Source of the DNA: Fibrobacter sp.
Lineage (GTDB): Bacteria > Fibrobacterota > Chitinivibrionia > Chitinivibrionales > Chitinispirillaceae
NCBI GenBank assembly: GCA_012519985.1
Contig: JAAYPC010000045.1
Coordinates: 1-43,751 of the forward strand
Length of the DNA stretch: 43,751 nt
Reading direction: 5' to 3'
A program made the position numbers and the translations under genes. Of the stretch, positions 17,864 through 27,297 are shown piece by piece. The notes beneath the pieces were generated by a model. It saw only the letters and a program-made list of their open reading frames with translations, was not told where the DNA came from and did no database searches. Position 1 is the first letter of the stretch. The number at the start of each line of letters is the position of its first letter.

Positions 17864-18640
17864 TCAGCGTTTTTCTGGCAAACGCCGATAAATCATTTCA
17901 ACAGCCTCACTCACCAATCTGCTGTCCTTGTAGCTTTTGTAACGACGTGAATTTATGAACAGAGTGGGGGTTATATTCACTTCATTTTGCAGACCTTCCT
18001 GATGTGACTTTCTCAGGTATTCGGCAGTGCTCTGACTTTCCATCCTGTATCTGAATGATTCTACAGGAACTTTCAGGCTTTCTGCCATTGCTGTCACCAT
18101 CTCCATATTTAGTCTTTCCTTAATAAAAGAGGCAGCTCTCAGAAGCTCTGATTGCTTTCCCCAGTGGGCTGCAGCAACCAATGCACTATTCAACATATTG
18201 ATACCGAAAGGTTTTACTGCCAGCTTTGCCTTGCCCGAAAGGCTGCCGTTAGTTACACTATCACAGAGTTCACGGTAGACTAATTTACACAGAGGGCAGG
18301 AAAAAGAGATATACATCACTATCTGCACCGGTGCAGAGCTGTCTCCGACAAAGAATAATCCGGTAGTATCGATTGAATAAAGAGAAGTATCCGACAACAT
18401 GCTGATCCTCTCTTTCAAATCCTTGACAATTGTGCTACATGGTTTACCAATCTCAATCAGCCATTTCCGGAAAGAGTGGAAATGCGCAGATTCATCTGCT
18501 TTTATTTGGGAAGTCTTCAGGGCATTCTCGATAATTTTTAAGCCGCAAGTGTCATTTTTGGATTCTGCAGATAATTCTGATAAGCAGAGAACAAGAACAG
18601 CAGGTAAAAATGTTCTTAGTGATAAAGCACATAGTTTCAT
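17864..18640 (-). CDS. Periplasmic DsbA/DsbG-like thioredoxin-fold protein
   Basis: 258 residues with a Sec signal peptide (about 1-25). The thioredoxin-fold part starts near residue 90 (GLFFVGDSSAPVQIVMYIS) and carries a CPLC active site (Cys115, Cys118); the cis-proline loop NITPTLFIN is near the C-terminus. This is the Thioredoxin_4/DsbA group, which makes or repairs disulfides or reduces oxidised cysteines outside the cytoplasm. AAGGAG precedes the ATG. It is last in a minus-strand run, 13 bp after the rhomboid gene. Its own substrate is unknown; nearby secreted cysteine-containing proteins are possible. Confidence 0.85.
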   Translation of the reverse strand: MKLCALSLRTFLPAVLVLCLSELSAESKNDTCGLKIIENALKTSQIKADESAHFHSFRKWLIEIGKPCSTIVKDLKERISMLSDTSLYSIDTTGLFFVGDSSAPVQIVMYISFSCPLCKLVYRELCDSVTNGSLSGKAKLAVKPFGINMLNSALVAAAHWGKQSELLRAASFIKERLNMEMVTAMAESLKVPVESFRYRMESQSTAEYLRKSHQEGLQNEVNITPTLFINSRRYKSYKDSRLVSEAVEMIYRRLPEKR

Positions 18641-18653
18641 GATTTTTGTCTCC

Positions 18654-19199
18654 TTACTTTACGGATTTGAATCCGAATACACTTCCACAAATTCCACCGG
18701 TAATGTGTGCAAACTGGGAAATATTATCTCTTTGAAATGATTCAAGGAACTCTCTGGTCAGGAATAGGAAGATAATAAGAATAAAGGTGAGAGGAATGTC
18801 TCCCGATTTGAAATTGGTGAAAGATCCCAGAATTATGAACATGAAAACAATCCCGCTGGCACCCATCAGACCGGTATTAAATAGCAAGCTGTTCAGCACC
18901 CCGGTGACTGCCGCAGCTATTATCATCATGGTAAGAATCCTCTTTGAACCGTATTTTTCCTCAAGAATAGGACCAATAAGCAGTATAAATGCGAAATTAC
19001 CAATAAGATGATTCCAGTCCTGATGACCAAGGGCATGCGAAAAGATGCGCAGATAGGTCAAGGGATTGGAAAAATCCATCTGAGGATATGCAACGAAGAA
19101 ATTCCTGATGAATGTTCCATGAATCGAATCGATAAAAAGTATAGCGGTACTGACTAAAGTGAATGTCAAAATTACCGGAGAATTGTATCGGATTTTCAT
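18654..19199 (-). CDS. Rhomboid-family intramembrane serine protease
   Basis: 181 residues with six hydrophobic segments. Motifs: HLIGN (His64, Asn68), catalytic Ser115 in MGASGIVF, catalytic His165 in AHITGGICG. It should cleave membrane-spanning proteins within the bilayer. It is at the short end for rhomboids, with no extra domain. A GGGGTGA ribosome-binding site lies before the ATG. Gaps to both neighbours are small (36 and 13 bp), suggesting cotranscription with the flavodoxin-like and DsbA-like genes. Confidence 0.93.
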   Translation of the reverse strand: MKIRYNSPVILTFTLVSTAILFIDSIHGTFIRNFFVAYPQMDFSNPLTYLRIFSHALGHQDWNHLIGNFAFILLIGPILEEKYGSKRILTMMIIAAAVTGVLNSLLFNTGLMGASGIVFMFIILGSFTNFKSGDIPLTFILIIFLFLTREFLESFQRDNISQFAHITGGICGSVFGFKSVK

Positions 19200-19235
19200 T
19201 TCAATTCACCCCGCATTTTTTAGAGATAATCATTT

Positions 19236-19808
19236 TTAAAACACCTTCTCGGCCAGCCATACCAGGTTCTCTGAAAATCTGTCTATGGTGGCGAGCCCTT
19301 CCTGATCATTAGCCACTTCACCAGCTTCTCTTCCAAATGAAATATTCCAATAACTGGAGCCAGGAACGATCATATCGTTTATCATATACCAGTAAAGCAG
19401 TTGCGCATAGGTGAAGTTTTGTCCGGCTCTTCGGGCTACTACCAGTGGTCCTCCGATTTTTCTGGAGAACAGATTCCCATTAGCTCTTGAGACATAACCA
19501 GCCCGATCCAGCAGTGCCATAAGTTCTGGAGTCGCAGAGCCAAAATAAACCGGAGATCCACACACGATAATCTGTGCTTCACACATTGCCCGAAAAAGAA
19601 GATCAAAATCATCATCTGAAATTATGCAGGATCTGTTTTCCAGTTTTCTACAACTGCCGCAGGCTTTACACGGTTTAACCTGCAATTTCGATAAAGAAAA
19701 TAACTGAGTTTCTATGCCTGCTTTTTCAAAATGATTGACACAGCGTTTCAGTAAAAACTCCGTGTTACCGTTTTTTCTGGGACTTCCACAAAGAAGTACT
19801 GCTTTCAT
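19236..19808 (-). CDS. NADPH-dependent FMN reductase / flavodoxin-like protein
   Basis: 190 residues from the chosen ATG at 19808, which is followed by MKAVLLCGSPRKNGNTE, the phosphate-binding loop of the NADPH-dependent FMN reductase/WrbA-like fold. A longer frame opens at 19886 but would overlap the upstream gene; GGGGGGT just before 19808 supports the shorter form. Residues PCKACGSCRK give a CXXCXXC-like cysteine group common in this iron-sulfur flavoprotein-type subfamily, and IIVCGSPVYFGSATPELM is the second FMN-binding loop. It likely transfers electrons using FMN. The partner is unknown. Confidence 0.88.
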   Translation of the reverse strand: MKAVLLCGSPRKNGNTEFLLKRCVNHFEKAGIETQLFSLSKLQVKPCKACGSCRKLENRSCIISDDDFDLLFRAMCEAQIIVCGSPVYFGSATPELMALLDRAGYVSRANGNLFSRKIGGPLVVARRAGQNFTYAQLLYWYMINDMIVPGSSYWNISFGREAGEVANDQEGLATIDRFSENLVWLAEKVF

Positions 19809-19836
19809 TTCTATACCCCCCTGAGCTTTTAACCTC

Positions 19837-20736
19837 TCATTTTTTTCTGAAATGAAATGTGTTATAGAAACCGGCCACAAATTCATCGGTTTCTCTTGTT
19901 AAGCCTTTTTCAAGATTCAAAGTTATGGTGCTCAATTTGGTCTCACGATGAACCTGGATTCTAAGCACTGAGTAATGAGCAAGTTTTGTGGATGACAATC
20001 CATTGTACATTCCACTGACTTCCATCTGTGCAGCCCATGAGTTATTGAACTTGTTATAAACCGATATTCCATAGGGAATTTCATCGGCCTGTCCGGAACC
20101 CCTGACATACTCAACCGGGCTGCCTAATGGGGCAAGACCCAACCGTGAGTGGATTATCAGCGAAGATCCTATCTTTTTGGAGACATTGAATAATAACAGG
20201 TAATCCGCTTCTCCGGTTCCAGCTCCAGCCAGTCCATTGCTCTCATAATAATTATGATTATTATCCCAGATAGTGTAGGGTTTTGCACTGGAAAAGGCAA
20301 CGCCCACAGTGAATGCGACAGCCGGTCTGTAGCGTCCCTCTTTAAGAAGACGCATTTTGGTTTTAAAGCGTGGTGTTTTCCCTCCAGTATTATGCCTGTT
20401 CTGATATGGAAACTCGACAAACAGATCCGTAAGCTCCATTTCCAGTGCTATGGCATTGCAGGGATATATAATGAAATAGAGTGGTACTGTTAACATCAGC
20501 CGTTCCTCCCAGTAAGGATTTCTTACCAGAGGCATCTTTCTGGTGTAATAAGCCATAAAACCGGTCTGAAAATCCCAAAACCCTGCTTCTTTAAAATAGG
20601 CATCACCCATTCTCGAATACATATATCCACTCTGATGTCCGAAGTTAAAATTACTCTTTTGAATAGTGTTTGAGGTATCCCAGGCAAGCGATACACTTAC
20701 AGCTATTAAAGAGATCAAAATTATATTTCTTAACAT
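19837..20736 (-). CDS. Predicted outer-membrane beta-barrel protein
   Basis: 299 residues. A signal peptide (about 1-18, cut after LAW or nearby) is followed by alternating hydrophobic/polar strands rich in aromatic residues. The C-terminus ends in strand FVAGFYNTFHF plus a short RKK tail, close to the aromatic-terminal pattern of outer-membrane barrels. No specific family was recognised. It lies 41 bp downstream of the nucleotidyltransferase-aminotransferase gene and may be the outer-membrane member of that cluster, which is inference from order. Confidence 0.65.
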   Translation of the reverse strand: MLRNIILISLIAVSVSLAWDTSNTIQKSNFNFGHQSGYMYSRMGDAYFKEAGFWDFQTGFMAYYTRKMPLVRNPYWEERLMLTVPLYFIIYPCNAIALEMELTDLFVEFPYQNRHNTGGKTPRFKTKMRLLKEGRYRPAVAFTVGVAFSSAKPYTIWDNNHNYYESNGLAGAGTGEADYLLLFNVSKKIGSSLIIHSRLGLAPLGSPVEYVRGSGQADEIPYGISVYNKFNNSWAAQMEVSGMYNGLSSTKLAHYSVLRIQVHRETKLSTITLNLEKGLTRETDEFVAGFYNTFHFRKK

Positions 20737-20777
20737 CGAAACTTCCCAATCGAGAAAAATGCCCAGATAACTGAAAA

Positions 20778-22595
20778 TCAGTTCAAAATCAGATCTTCTT
20801 TGGATGCCCTCGCAAAATCGGGATCAACATTTAACAGATGATTTACCAGATCCCGGTTTTCACTGTGCAAACGCACAGCAAGACGAAAATATCCTGCACC
20901 GTCGGGGAATTTTGAACTGACATCTTTTATAAAAATCGATTTTTCAGACAATAAATATCTACTCAACTGATTAGCGAAATCAGCATTCCCTTTCAATTTG
21001 ACCAAAAGAAAATTTGCACCGCTTTTATAAACTCTTTCTATATACGGGATTGTAGAAAGTTCGGCAGCAAAATTGGTTCGGTCACTAATAGTCTGTGTAA
21101 AAGAATTACTAAGAGTGTTTCTGTGTTTAAGGATAATTTCCAGAAAGTGTTCTGCAATCGAGTTCATATTCCAGATAGGAATGTTCTGTTTTACATAGGA
21201 GTTTATATCCTGATCACAACAATAGAAATAACCCAGCCGGATTCCCGGTACACCCAGTGATTTGCTTAAACTTTTGATAACCATGATATTTGAGAGCGGT
21301 TTCTTTTCCAGAGCTGTGATGATAGAAGGGAACTCTGAAAATTCAATGAACGACTCGTCGATCAATATCTTCTTTTGTGGAAATGCAGCAGCAAACGAAT
21401 AGATCCATTCGGTATCAAGAAGGGTTCCGGTTGGATTGTTAGGGTTAACAAAGGCAATGCATTCTGCATCCAGTGCTTTCTGCTGGATTTCAGTAATATC
21501 TAAATCGCCATCATCTTTGTAAGTATTGAAATTGTTGAATATCCGGCTGTATTCACCAAAGCTGGGGCAAGGAATGAGTGCAGGAGAGTTGCCGAATCTG
21601 GACTTTAGAATGGGATAGATTTGTGATGCTCCATTAAGTGCTGTTACCCTGTTTTCATTACACAGAAGAAACCATGCCATTTTCCTGTCAAGAAGAGCCT
21701 GCCGTGATCCATAATTGTGCATAAGGTCCGGGAGCACGTTTTTCATTTCTGAGATGATTGAAGCATTGGGAAAATGCATGTTTCGGATAAAACAGAAATC
21801 CGTAAAATGGTAATTCCAGTACCCACCGAATGCGTATTCCAGAATTTCTTTCCGGTTTTCGTTAAAGTCAAATTCTGCAACCTGCAGATCGTTAGGATCA
21901 TCTACTTCAGACCAGTTCTCTCCCTGTACAATTTCCGCATGAATCGTTTCCTTCTGCATGTAGATTAATATGCCAAGAATCAGTTCATAATAGCAATTGC
22001 GGTCAATAACATTAGCATAATAAATAAGCAGCTTCTTAAATGAAGTGTCACAGAATTCCCTGGAAAACTTGTAAATATTCAGAGTTTTGTATTTATCTGA
22101 AAAATCGAATGATTCAGACTGCAGATGAGGTGGTATTACATTTGTAATCACCGAATTTTCAACAGTAACCACGGTTCCATCCATGCCGATTTTGTATTTA
22201 TCCACCAGAGCAGCATTTTTATAGGGCGAATTTATCAGCCGCCTGATGACCTCCGGGTGATATAGCAGGTCCGATTCAATAAGAATAATATCACTATCAA
22301 TACTGATATGCTCAAAAGCAAGTGCCATGGAATAGATATTGTTAGTCTCACGGTATTTGGAATTATGGATAAATTGAAATGATAATTGCGGGTAGCACTC
22401 ATGCAGGTGGTTCGTCAATTCATTCGCCCGGTAACCGGTAACCACCACAATATCTTCAATACCATTCTCAATAAGTCCGTCAATTATTCTGCAAATAATA
22501 GTCTTTCCAGCGACTTTCAACATGGTTTTATGACATGAATCTGTCAAAGGTCGCATTCTGTTTCCATAACCGGCTGCCAATATTATTGCTTTCAT
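20778..22595 (-). CDS. Nucleotidyltransferase-aminotransferase fusion (PntC/LicC-like)
   Basis: 605 residues in two parts. Residues 1-245 are a LicC-like nucleotidyltransferase: ILAAGYGNRMRPLTDS with Lys at PHT/HK region (CHKTML), metal-binding LIESD at 106-109, and WSEVDDPND near 228. Residues 255-605 are a PLP aminotransferase of fold type I (HisC-like): NPNNPTG at 384-390, Asp413 in LIDES, PLP Lys445 in KSLSKSLGVPGIRLGY. Fusions of this shape include PntC proteins that make CMP-activated 2-aminoethylphosphonate. No PepM or phosphonopyruvate decarboxylase is in the window, so a phosphocholine-, phosphoethanolamine- or other amino-headgroup precursor is equally possible. The neighbours are membrane phospho-transfer-type genes. 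Confidence 0.88.
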   Translation of the reverse strand: MKAIILAAGYGNRMRPLTDSCHKTMLKVAGKTIICRIIDGLIENGIEDIVVVTGYRANELTNHLHECYPQLSFQFIHNSKYRETNNIYSMALAFEHISIDSDIILIESDLLYHPEVIRRLINSPYKNAALVDKYKIGMDGTVVTVENSVITNVIPPHLQSESFDFSDKYKTLNIYKFSREFCDTSFKKLLIYYANVIDRNCYYELILGILIYMQKETIHAEIVQGENWSEVDDPNDLQVAEFDFNENRKEILEYAFGGYWNYHFTDFCFIRNMHFPNASIISEMKNVLPDLMHNYGSRQALLDRKMAWFLLCNENRVTALNGASQIYPILKSRFGNSPALIPCPSFGEYSRIFNNFNTYKDDGDLDITEIQQKALDAECIAFVNPNNPTGTLLDTEWIYSFAAAFPQKKILIDESFIEFSEFPSIITALEKKPLSNIMVIKSLSKSLGVPGIRLGYFYCCDQDINSYVKQNIPIWNMNSIAEHFLEIILKHRNTLSNSFTQTISDRTNFAAELSTIPYIERVYKSGANFLLVKLKGNADFANQLSRYLLSEKSIFIKDVSSKFPDGAGYFRLAVRLHSENRDLVNHLLNVDPDFARASKEDLILN

Positions 22596-22612
22596 CTTCT
22601 GTCCGGTTCCTT

Positions 22613-24151
22613 TCAGGTAATTTCTGGAATTTGAGATTGGATCGTTTTTTCTTTTCTTTTCTCTTGCTTTTGCATTATGAATTCAAAAAGAGAGGCCAAA
22701 AATGCCAGAATGTTATTCATTGTCCAATAAATAACCATTCCTGCCGGTGATGTATAAAGCAGAAGAAAAAATAAAGCTGCCATCCAGTAAAGATTTTTTC
22801 TCTGTTTTTTCTGAAGAGAAACAGAAAGTGATGGATCGGTGTGTATCCAGGAGGAGCAGAAGGTAAAAGAGGTCATGATAAATGGAAGAACATTAAAATA
22901 TTCTCCAAAAAACGGTATGGCAAATGGTAGCTTAAAAAGGTGATCCGGAAAGGAGAGGTCTTTTATCCATAGAAAAGAAGTATTGCTCAAAGCAATATGT
23001 TCGCTGAGCATGTGGTAAGCGGCAAAGAATACCGGTATCTGAATTGCTGCGCTCAACAGGCTCTTCAATGAATAAAGAGGACTGATTCCAAGCTCCTTGT
23101 AAGCCTCCAGTGTTTTTCTTGTCTGTTCTTCCCCCTTATACTTTCTTTTTATTTCATCCAGACGAGGCTGAAGCAGTGAAGACTGACGGTTTACCTGTTT
23201 TTGCCAGATGCTGGCCAGTTTGAAAAGCGGTGCCAACACAATCTTTACACAAACCGATAATAAAAGCAATGACAGCGGAACATTTCGAAATACCTTAAGA
23301 AGGACATCAAAGACAAACAAAAAGCCAAATGACAGCCATCTCATCCAGAATGGCAAGCGGTAAAGAAGTCTGCCAAGGTGATGGTCTGCTTTTTTGAGCT
23401 CGTCGTAAACTATTGGACCATAATAAATTTTCAAACCTGATGATGGAGAAAGTCCGATTTCAAATGAACCATCCTTACGGATTAAGAGCAGATTTGACCC
23501 GTCAGATTGAATAAAGCACCCCCAAAACCGGTTGTGGATTCCTGTCCAGTCATCTGCTTTTAAAGTGTCGGTTTCCGGAAGCTTGTCATTATTGAGAATC
23601 TGAACTTTTTTGCCCAGATAGACCAGATCACCTCCGTTTCTGATATCATCGGGAAATGTAAACTGCAATTCTGGAAAATACTTCTCAGTTATGGTTCCGG
23701 GATCAACGTAAACAAGCCTGCCCGAAAATACCAGAGTGTAGTTGTTTTTATGAAAAGTATACTCTTTTACCAGCTTAATACCCGATGCCAGGGGCGATGA
23801 AGAGAAACTGAAAGTCGCAGTTGTATCTGTCTGGGACCTGTGCAATTTGTATGGTGATGGCCTGATACTGCTGTCTGAAAGTAAATCATTGCTGAATTCC
23901 ATCCTCATCAATGGAATACCCGCCTGGTTGTGAAAGGTTTTATCTATCTTGATAACATCATAACAGTTGTGGGACAACTGGATATCAAGAAGATCACCTT
24001 CTGAAGTAAAGCGGATAATCTGATTCTGAAGAGTGAACGAAAAAGAATGATCTGGCAGTTTTTCTGTTTTTTCCGAGAAAGAAAAGCCAGGGAAAAGTAT
24101 GAAATGAAGAATGCATAGATAAAAGATTCTTTCAAGCATTTTTGCTTTCAT
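22613..24151 (-). CDS. yidC: YidC/Oxa1-family membrane insertase, probable paralogue
   Basis: 512 residues. A signal-anchor or signal peptide is followed by a periplasmic beta-rich domain (about 30-265) like YidC P1. The conserved five-segment core begins near RLSFGFLFVFDVLLK and includes the cytoplasmic hairpin QPRLDEIKRKYKGEEQ and LKSLLSAAIQIPVFFAAYHM, ending with PAGMVIYWTMNNILA. It inserts or folds inner-membrane proteins. The usual yidC neighbours (rnpA, yidD, jag, mnmE) are absent; it lies between a YejM-like and a nucleotidyltransferase gene with gaps of 2 and 17 bp. That suggests a second, cluster-dedicated copy, unless the rest of the genome lacks another. Confidence 0.92.
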   Translation of the reverse strand: MKAKMLERIFYLCILHFILFPGFSFSEKTEKLPDHSFSFTLQNQIIRFTSEGDLLDIQLSHNCYDVIKIDKTFHNQAGIPLMRMEFSNDLLSDSSIRPSPYKLHRSQTDTTATFSFSSSPLASGIKLVKEYTFHKNNYTLVFSGRLVYVDPGTITEKYFPELQFTFPDDIRNGGDLVYLGKKVQILNNDKLPETDTLKADDWTGIHNRFWGCFIQSDGSNLLLIRKDGSFEIGLSPSSGLKIYYGPIVYDELKKADHHLGRLLYRLPFWMRWLSFGFLFVFDVLLKVFRNVPLSLLLLSVCVKIVLAPLFKLASIWQKQVNRQSSLLQPRLDEIKRKYKGEEQTRKTLEAYKELGISPLYSLKSLLSAAIQIPVFFAAYHMLSEHIALSNTSFLWIKDLSFPDHLFKLPFAIPFFGEYFNVLPFIMTSFTFCSSWIHTDPSLSVSLQKKQRKNLYWMAALFFLLLYTSPAGMVIYWTMNNILAFLASLFEFIMQKQEKRKEKTIQSQIPEIT

Positions 24152-24153
24152 GG

Positions 24154-26052
24154 CTATTGTTTAAAAAACCTGCCCATTTCACTTAATGCAGAAACAATGT
24201 TAGGGCTTATCTGTGGCCTTTTAATAATCTGATATTGCTTGTCTCTGACCTCATAATATCCGCCGGGAAACTGAACTGTAATCAGATTTGGTTCTACAAT
24301 AGCAAAATTGAAGTAGCTTCCTGTGAGCAACCAGTCCCAGGATTCTTCTGAGAACAGGTTCTTACCGGAACAGTAATCGGATTCTGGATTTGTCACCATG
24401 AAAACATCCTTCATCAATGTAGCAACTATATCATAGTGAGAAGTCCTTCTCTCAACAGCGCCTTTTGGCTTTCCTGGCCATATAGTAACAAAAGGAGTCC
24501 TGATTTGCCAATCACTAAAAGAACTGCCATGACCTTTGTACCCAAGACCGTTGTCATCGAATTCCTCTCCATGATCTGAGGTAATTATTACAACAGTACT
24601 GTCCAGAAGACCACGTCGGGTCAAATCGTCCAGAACCGATTCCACCAGTGAATCGGTATATTGAAGGCTCACTTGGTATCTGACAAATTTTTTCTGTATC
24701 TCACTCATTGCATCATCATAGTGAATTCTGTCTTTATATGCAGGAGGATAACTTTCTGTACAGAGCGCATCATAAAATAAAAACCCGAAAAATGGTTGAT
24801 CTGCCCTCTTCTGATCTAGCCATGATTTCCATTGATCTGTAATGGCGGAATCATTCCGATATGGAGCCTGCGGATCCGGTATGACAGTTTCCAGCCTAAG
24901 ATTCTCAATTTTAACAAATGCGGTTACATCCAGATTTGCAGGAGCATATAACTTATAGCTGGTAAATATTCCTATTCCATAATCAGTCTGAAGCAGTCTG
25001 TCCATAAGGACCGGAGAGCACTTGTGAGATTCCACATACTGCTGATAGGTTGGTGGTATTCCATAAAAAAGGGAAAACGTTCCCATCTTTGTGGAATTGC
25101 CGCCACTGTAATGATTATTGAATATGGTACCGTTTCTGCGAGCAAAATCAAAGCAGCGTGGTGCATTAGCGGAATTCATCATATCATGACGCATGCCATC
25201 GATAGCGATTATAAGAATGTTTTTGTCTGGATTTGCAGTTGCATATTCCAGCGGCTTTTGCGGATAGACAAATTCGCTTCCACTGCTGGTAAATTTCTTG
25301 GGCAGTTCCCGTCTGTTGGAAATATCCACAAAACCATGCTTGATCATGAACCTTTTGCTGGTTGATGGATAAAAAAGAGGCAATGTGGTCGTAAATCTGG
25401 TAATATCTACATACCCAGTGGCATCGGCCCACATATGGGTAACATGAGTGAAGAGCAGAAATACCAGAGTAAGTGGCAAACTTACTGTAAGCCAGATTTT
25501 TTTTCGGGCAGCAACAAAGTGATTCCAACTCATTTTAGCCACAAATGAGTTGAATACCAGTAAAATAAACAGATATACGATACCGAAACCCCAGGTTTTC
25601 CATCCAAGTATCCTTATAGTGAGCAGATTAAAATGAAACCGGTGAGAGGTATACACCTGAGCATCCAGAAGTTCGATACATAGAAATGCAGAACTCAATA
25701 ACACACATACCGAAATGATAAACTTCCGGTAAGGCAGAAAAATGATCAGTGGAAAAATCAGAGCAACCCATGCAATGATTGAAAGAGATGCAAAATGACT
25801 GGTAAAGGCGGTAAAAGTATATATGATTGAGAGAAGATCACCTGGCAGTCTGTATGCAGAGATATAAAGTAAACCAATAAGAAACATCAGAATAGTAGCA
25901 ATCGAAAAGAATCCGGCACTCCATCTGAAAAGTTCCAGCCGATCTTTCATCTGCCACCAAGAGCCGCTAAATAAAAGTAAATTTCTCCTTTTTGTTTTTT
26001 CAGCAGTGTTTGATTTAACTGACGAGTCCTCTGATTGCTTAATGGTTTTCAT
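24154..26052 (-). CDS. YejM/PbgA-like membrane sulfatase-fold protein
   Basis: 632 residues. Five hydrophobic segments in about residues 45-205 are followed by a periplasmic alkaline-phosphatase/sulfatase-fold domain. Metal-site and nucleophile positions are visible: IIAIDGMRHD (Asp285), HYSGGNSTKMGTFSLFYG (Thr321 region, the YejM-type SSGN..GIFGLFYG pattern) and ITSDHGEEF. In enterobacteria YejM/PbgA/LapC controls lipopolysaccharide synthesis; other members move phosphoethanolamine or phosphoglycerol headgroups. Retained metal ligands leave catalysis possible here. It overlaps the upstream gene by 14 bp and precedes yidC by 2 bp. Confidence 0.85.
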   Translation of the reverse strand: MKTIKQSEDSSVKSNTAEKTKRRNLLLFSGSWWQMKDRLELFRWSAGFFSIATILMFLIGLLYISAYRLPGDLLSIIYTFTAFTSHFASLSIIAWVALIFPLIIFLPYRKFIISVCVLLSSAFLCIELLDAQVYTSHRFHFNLLTIRILGWKTWGFGIVYLFILLVFNSFVAKMSWNHFVAARKKIWLTVSLPLTLVFLLFTHVTHMWADATGYVDITRFTTTLPLFYPSTSKRFMIKHGFVDISNRRELPKKFTSSGSEFVYPQKPLEYATANPDKNILIIAIDGMRHDMMNSANAPRCFDFARRNGTIFNNHYSGGNSTKMGTFSLFYGIPPTYQQYVESHKCSPVLMDRLLQTDYGIGIFTSYKLYAPANLDVTAFVKIENLRLETVIPDPQAPYRNDSAITDQWKSWLDQKRADQPFFGFLFYDALCTESYPPAYKDRIHYDDAMSEIQKKFVRYQVSLQYTDSLVESVLDDLTRRGLLDSTVVIITSDHGEEFDDNGLGYKGHGSSFSDWQIRTPFVTIWPGKPKGAVERRTSHYDIVATLMKDVFMVTNPESDYCSGKNLFSEESWDWLLTGSYFNFAIVEPNLITVQFPGGYYEVRDKQYQIIKRPQISPNIVSALSEMGRFFKQ

Positions 26053-27259
26053 AATTGTTTTTTAGGTTTGAGGAGTTTGATGAGCCCTCGAGTCTTTTTT
26101 GTTTCTGAACATCTGCAATTTTAATAATTTCCCTGGCTCCAGTTTCAACGCTTTTTCCAAAGTTAAAAAGAATGCTCTCCCGCAAATTAGCGATTTTTTC
26201 TTTGAATCGCCCCGGATCCGACAGAAGTTTCTCAATTACCATGGGAGCATTCTCGAGTTCATCCATTTTGAGCACAAAACCCACCTCATTGCGGATACTT
26301 ACCTCCATGGGCTCTAGCCCCAGTTCCTGGTATGCGGGATTTCTGACTCTTCGGGGGACATCTATATATAAAACCGGTTTCTCAAGACCAAGGGCATATT
26401 CAATAGATGTAGAAGACCAGTCACAGACAAGCAGATCAGATTCAAAAAGAGAATCTTTATCACCCATGCGGTTAACATATTTGAGTAAGGGATTTTTCTG
26501 GTAAAGTCTCAGAATCTCTTCGACAATCTCTGGATTGAGTTTAAGGGTTTGATAGTGAGGCCGTAAGGTAACCTTAAATCCGGCATTGAGCAAAATGCTG
26601 ACTATTTCTTTACCACAGAGATGAAGGATGGAATTCTTTCCCCAGGTCGGGGCCAGAAGGATTGAGTAAGGCTTTTGCGGCAATTTACACCGATTGGTTG
26701 CTTCAGCATAAAGCTCCTCTACCCTGGCATAACCATGTGGAACCAGATTTTTGGGGGCAAGCCCTTTAATCTGTTCCCGTTTGCGAATCTCCTTAATCTG
26801 GTGTGGACCTACACAAAGAACAGTATCGTAGTGATCATAGGAGTTTTCGAAATCAACCATGTGGGTACTACCCATAGCATGGAATAGATAAATATAATGA
26901 ACAGGATTTATAGATCGTTTTAGCTGGAAAATGTTCAGATCTATCATGGTCAGCAGAAGACAGTCGGCTTTTAAAAACTGAAAAAGTGTGATCTGCCAGA
27001 AACCGGATTTTATGTAAAAGGACTTATATAAGGAATGCTTTATGGAAAGCCCAGGATCAAGAGGATCTGAGCTGATGTAACAGACGTGTCTGGAATTCAA
27101 TAGCAGCTCTTCGATTATCTTCTGAAAATGGTGCCAATCCTGACCGCTTTCGGAATAAACCACTATGTTGCGTTCATCAGGTGTAAGTCTATTGAATGCC
27201 TTATAATTTTGAAAAGATCTAAGAAATAGATTCAATGAAACCAGAGGATTTTGTTTCAC
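26039..27259 (-). CDS. CDP-glycerol glycerophosphotransferase-like protein (TagB/TagF type)
   Basis: 406 residues of the Glyphos_transf (PF04464) type. Visible signature: YLFHAMGSTH, PHGYARVEELY with ILLAPTWGKNS, RPHYQTL, and the acid-rich end LLVCDWSSTSIEYALGLEKPVLYID. Known members polymerise or prime glycerol-phosphate or ribitol-phosphate chains from CDP-activated donors at the cytoplasmic membrane face. In a Gram-negative-type genome the product would be a teichoic-acid-like or phospho-decorated envelope glycan. The neighbouring nucleotidyltransferase could supply an activated donor. Its gene overlaps the YejM-like gene by 14 bp. Confidence 0.85.
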   Translation of the reverse strand: MKQNPLVSLNLFLRSFQNYKAFNRLTPDERNIVVYSESGQDWHHFQKIIEELLLNSRHVCYISSDPLDPGLSIKHSLYKSFYIKSGFWQITLFQFLKADCLLLTMIDLNIFQLKRSINPVHYIYLFHAMGSTHMVDFENSYDHYDTVLCVGPHQIKEIRKREQIKGLAPKNLVPHGYARVEELYAEATNRCKLPQKPYSILLAPTWGKNSILHLCGKEIVSILLNAGFKVTLRPHYQTLKLNPEIVEEILRLYQKNPLLKYVNRMGDKDSLFESDLLVCDWSSTSIEYALGLEKPVLYIDVPRRVRNPAYQELGLEPMEVSIRNEVGFVLKMDELENAPMVIEKLLSDPGRFKEKIANLRESILFNFGKSVETGAREIIKIADVQKQKRLEGSSNSSNLKNNYENH

Positions 27260-27297
27260 AGTTGGCTTTCAGTGTTGTTATAAACGAAGATGGTGGA

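Noticed and set aside
19809-19886. Longer N-terminus for the flavodoxin-like protein
   Set aside because: It would overlap the upstream gene, and GGGGGGT stands just before the ATG at 19808, where the family's own N-terminus begins.
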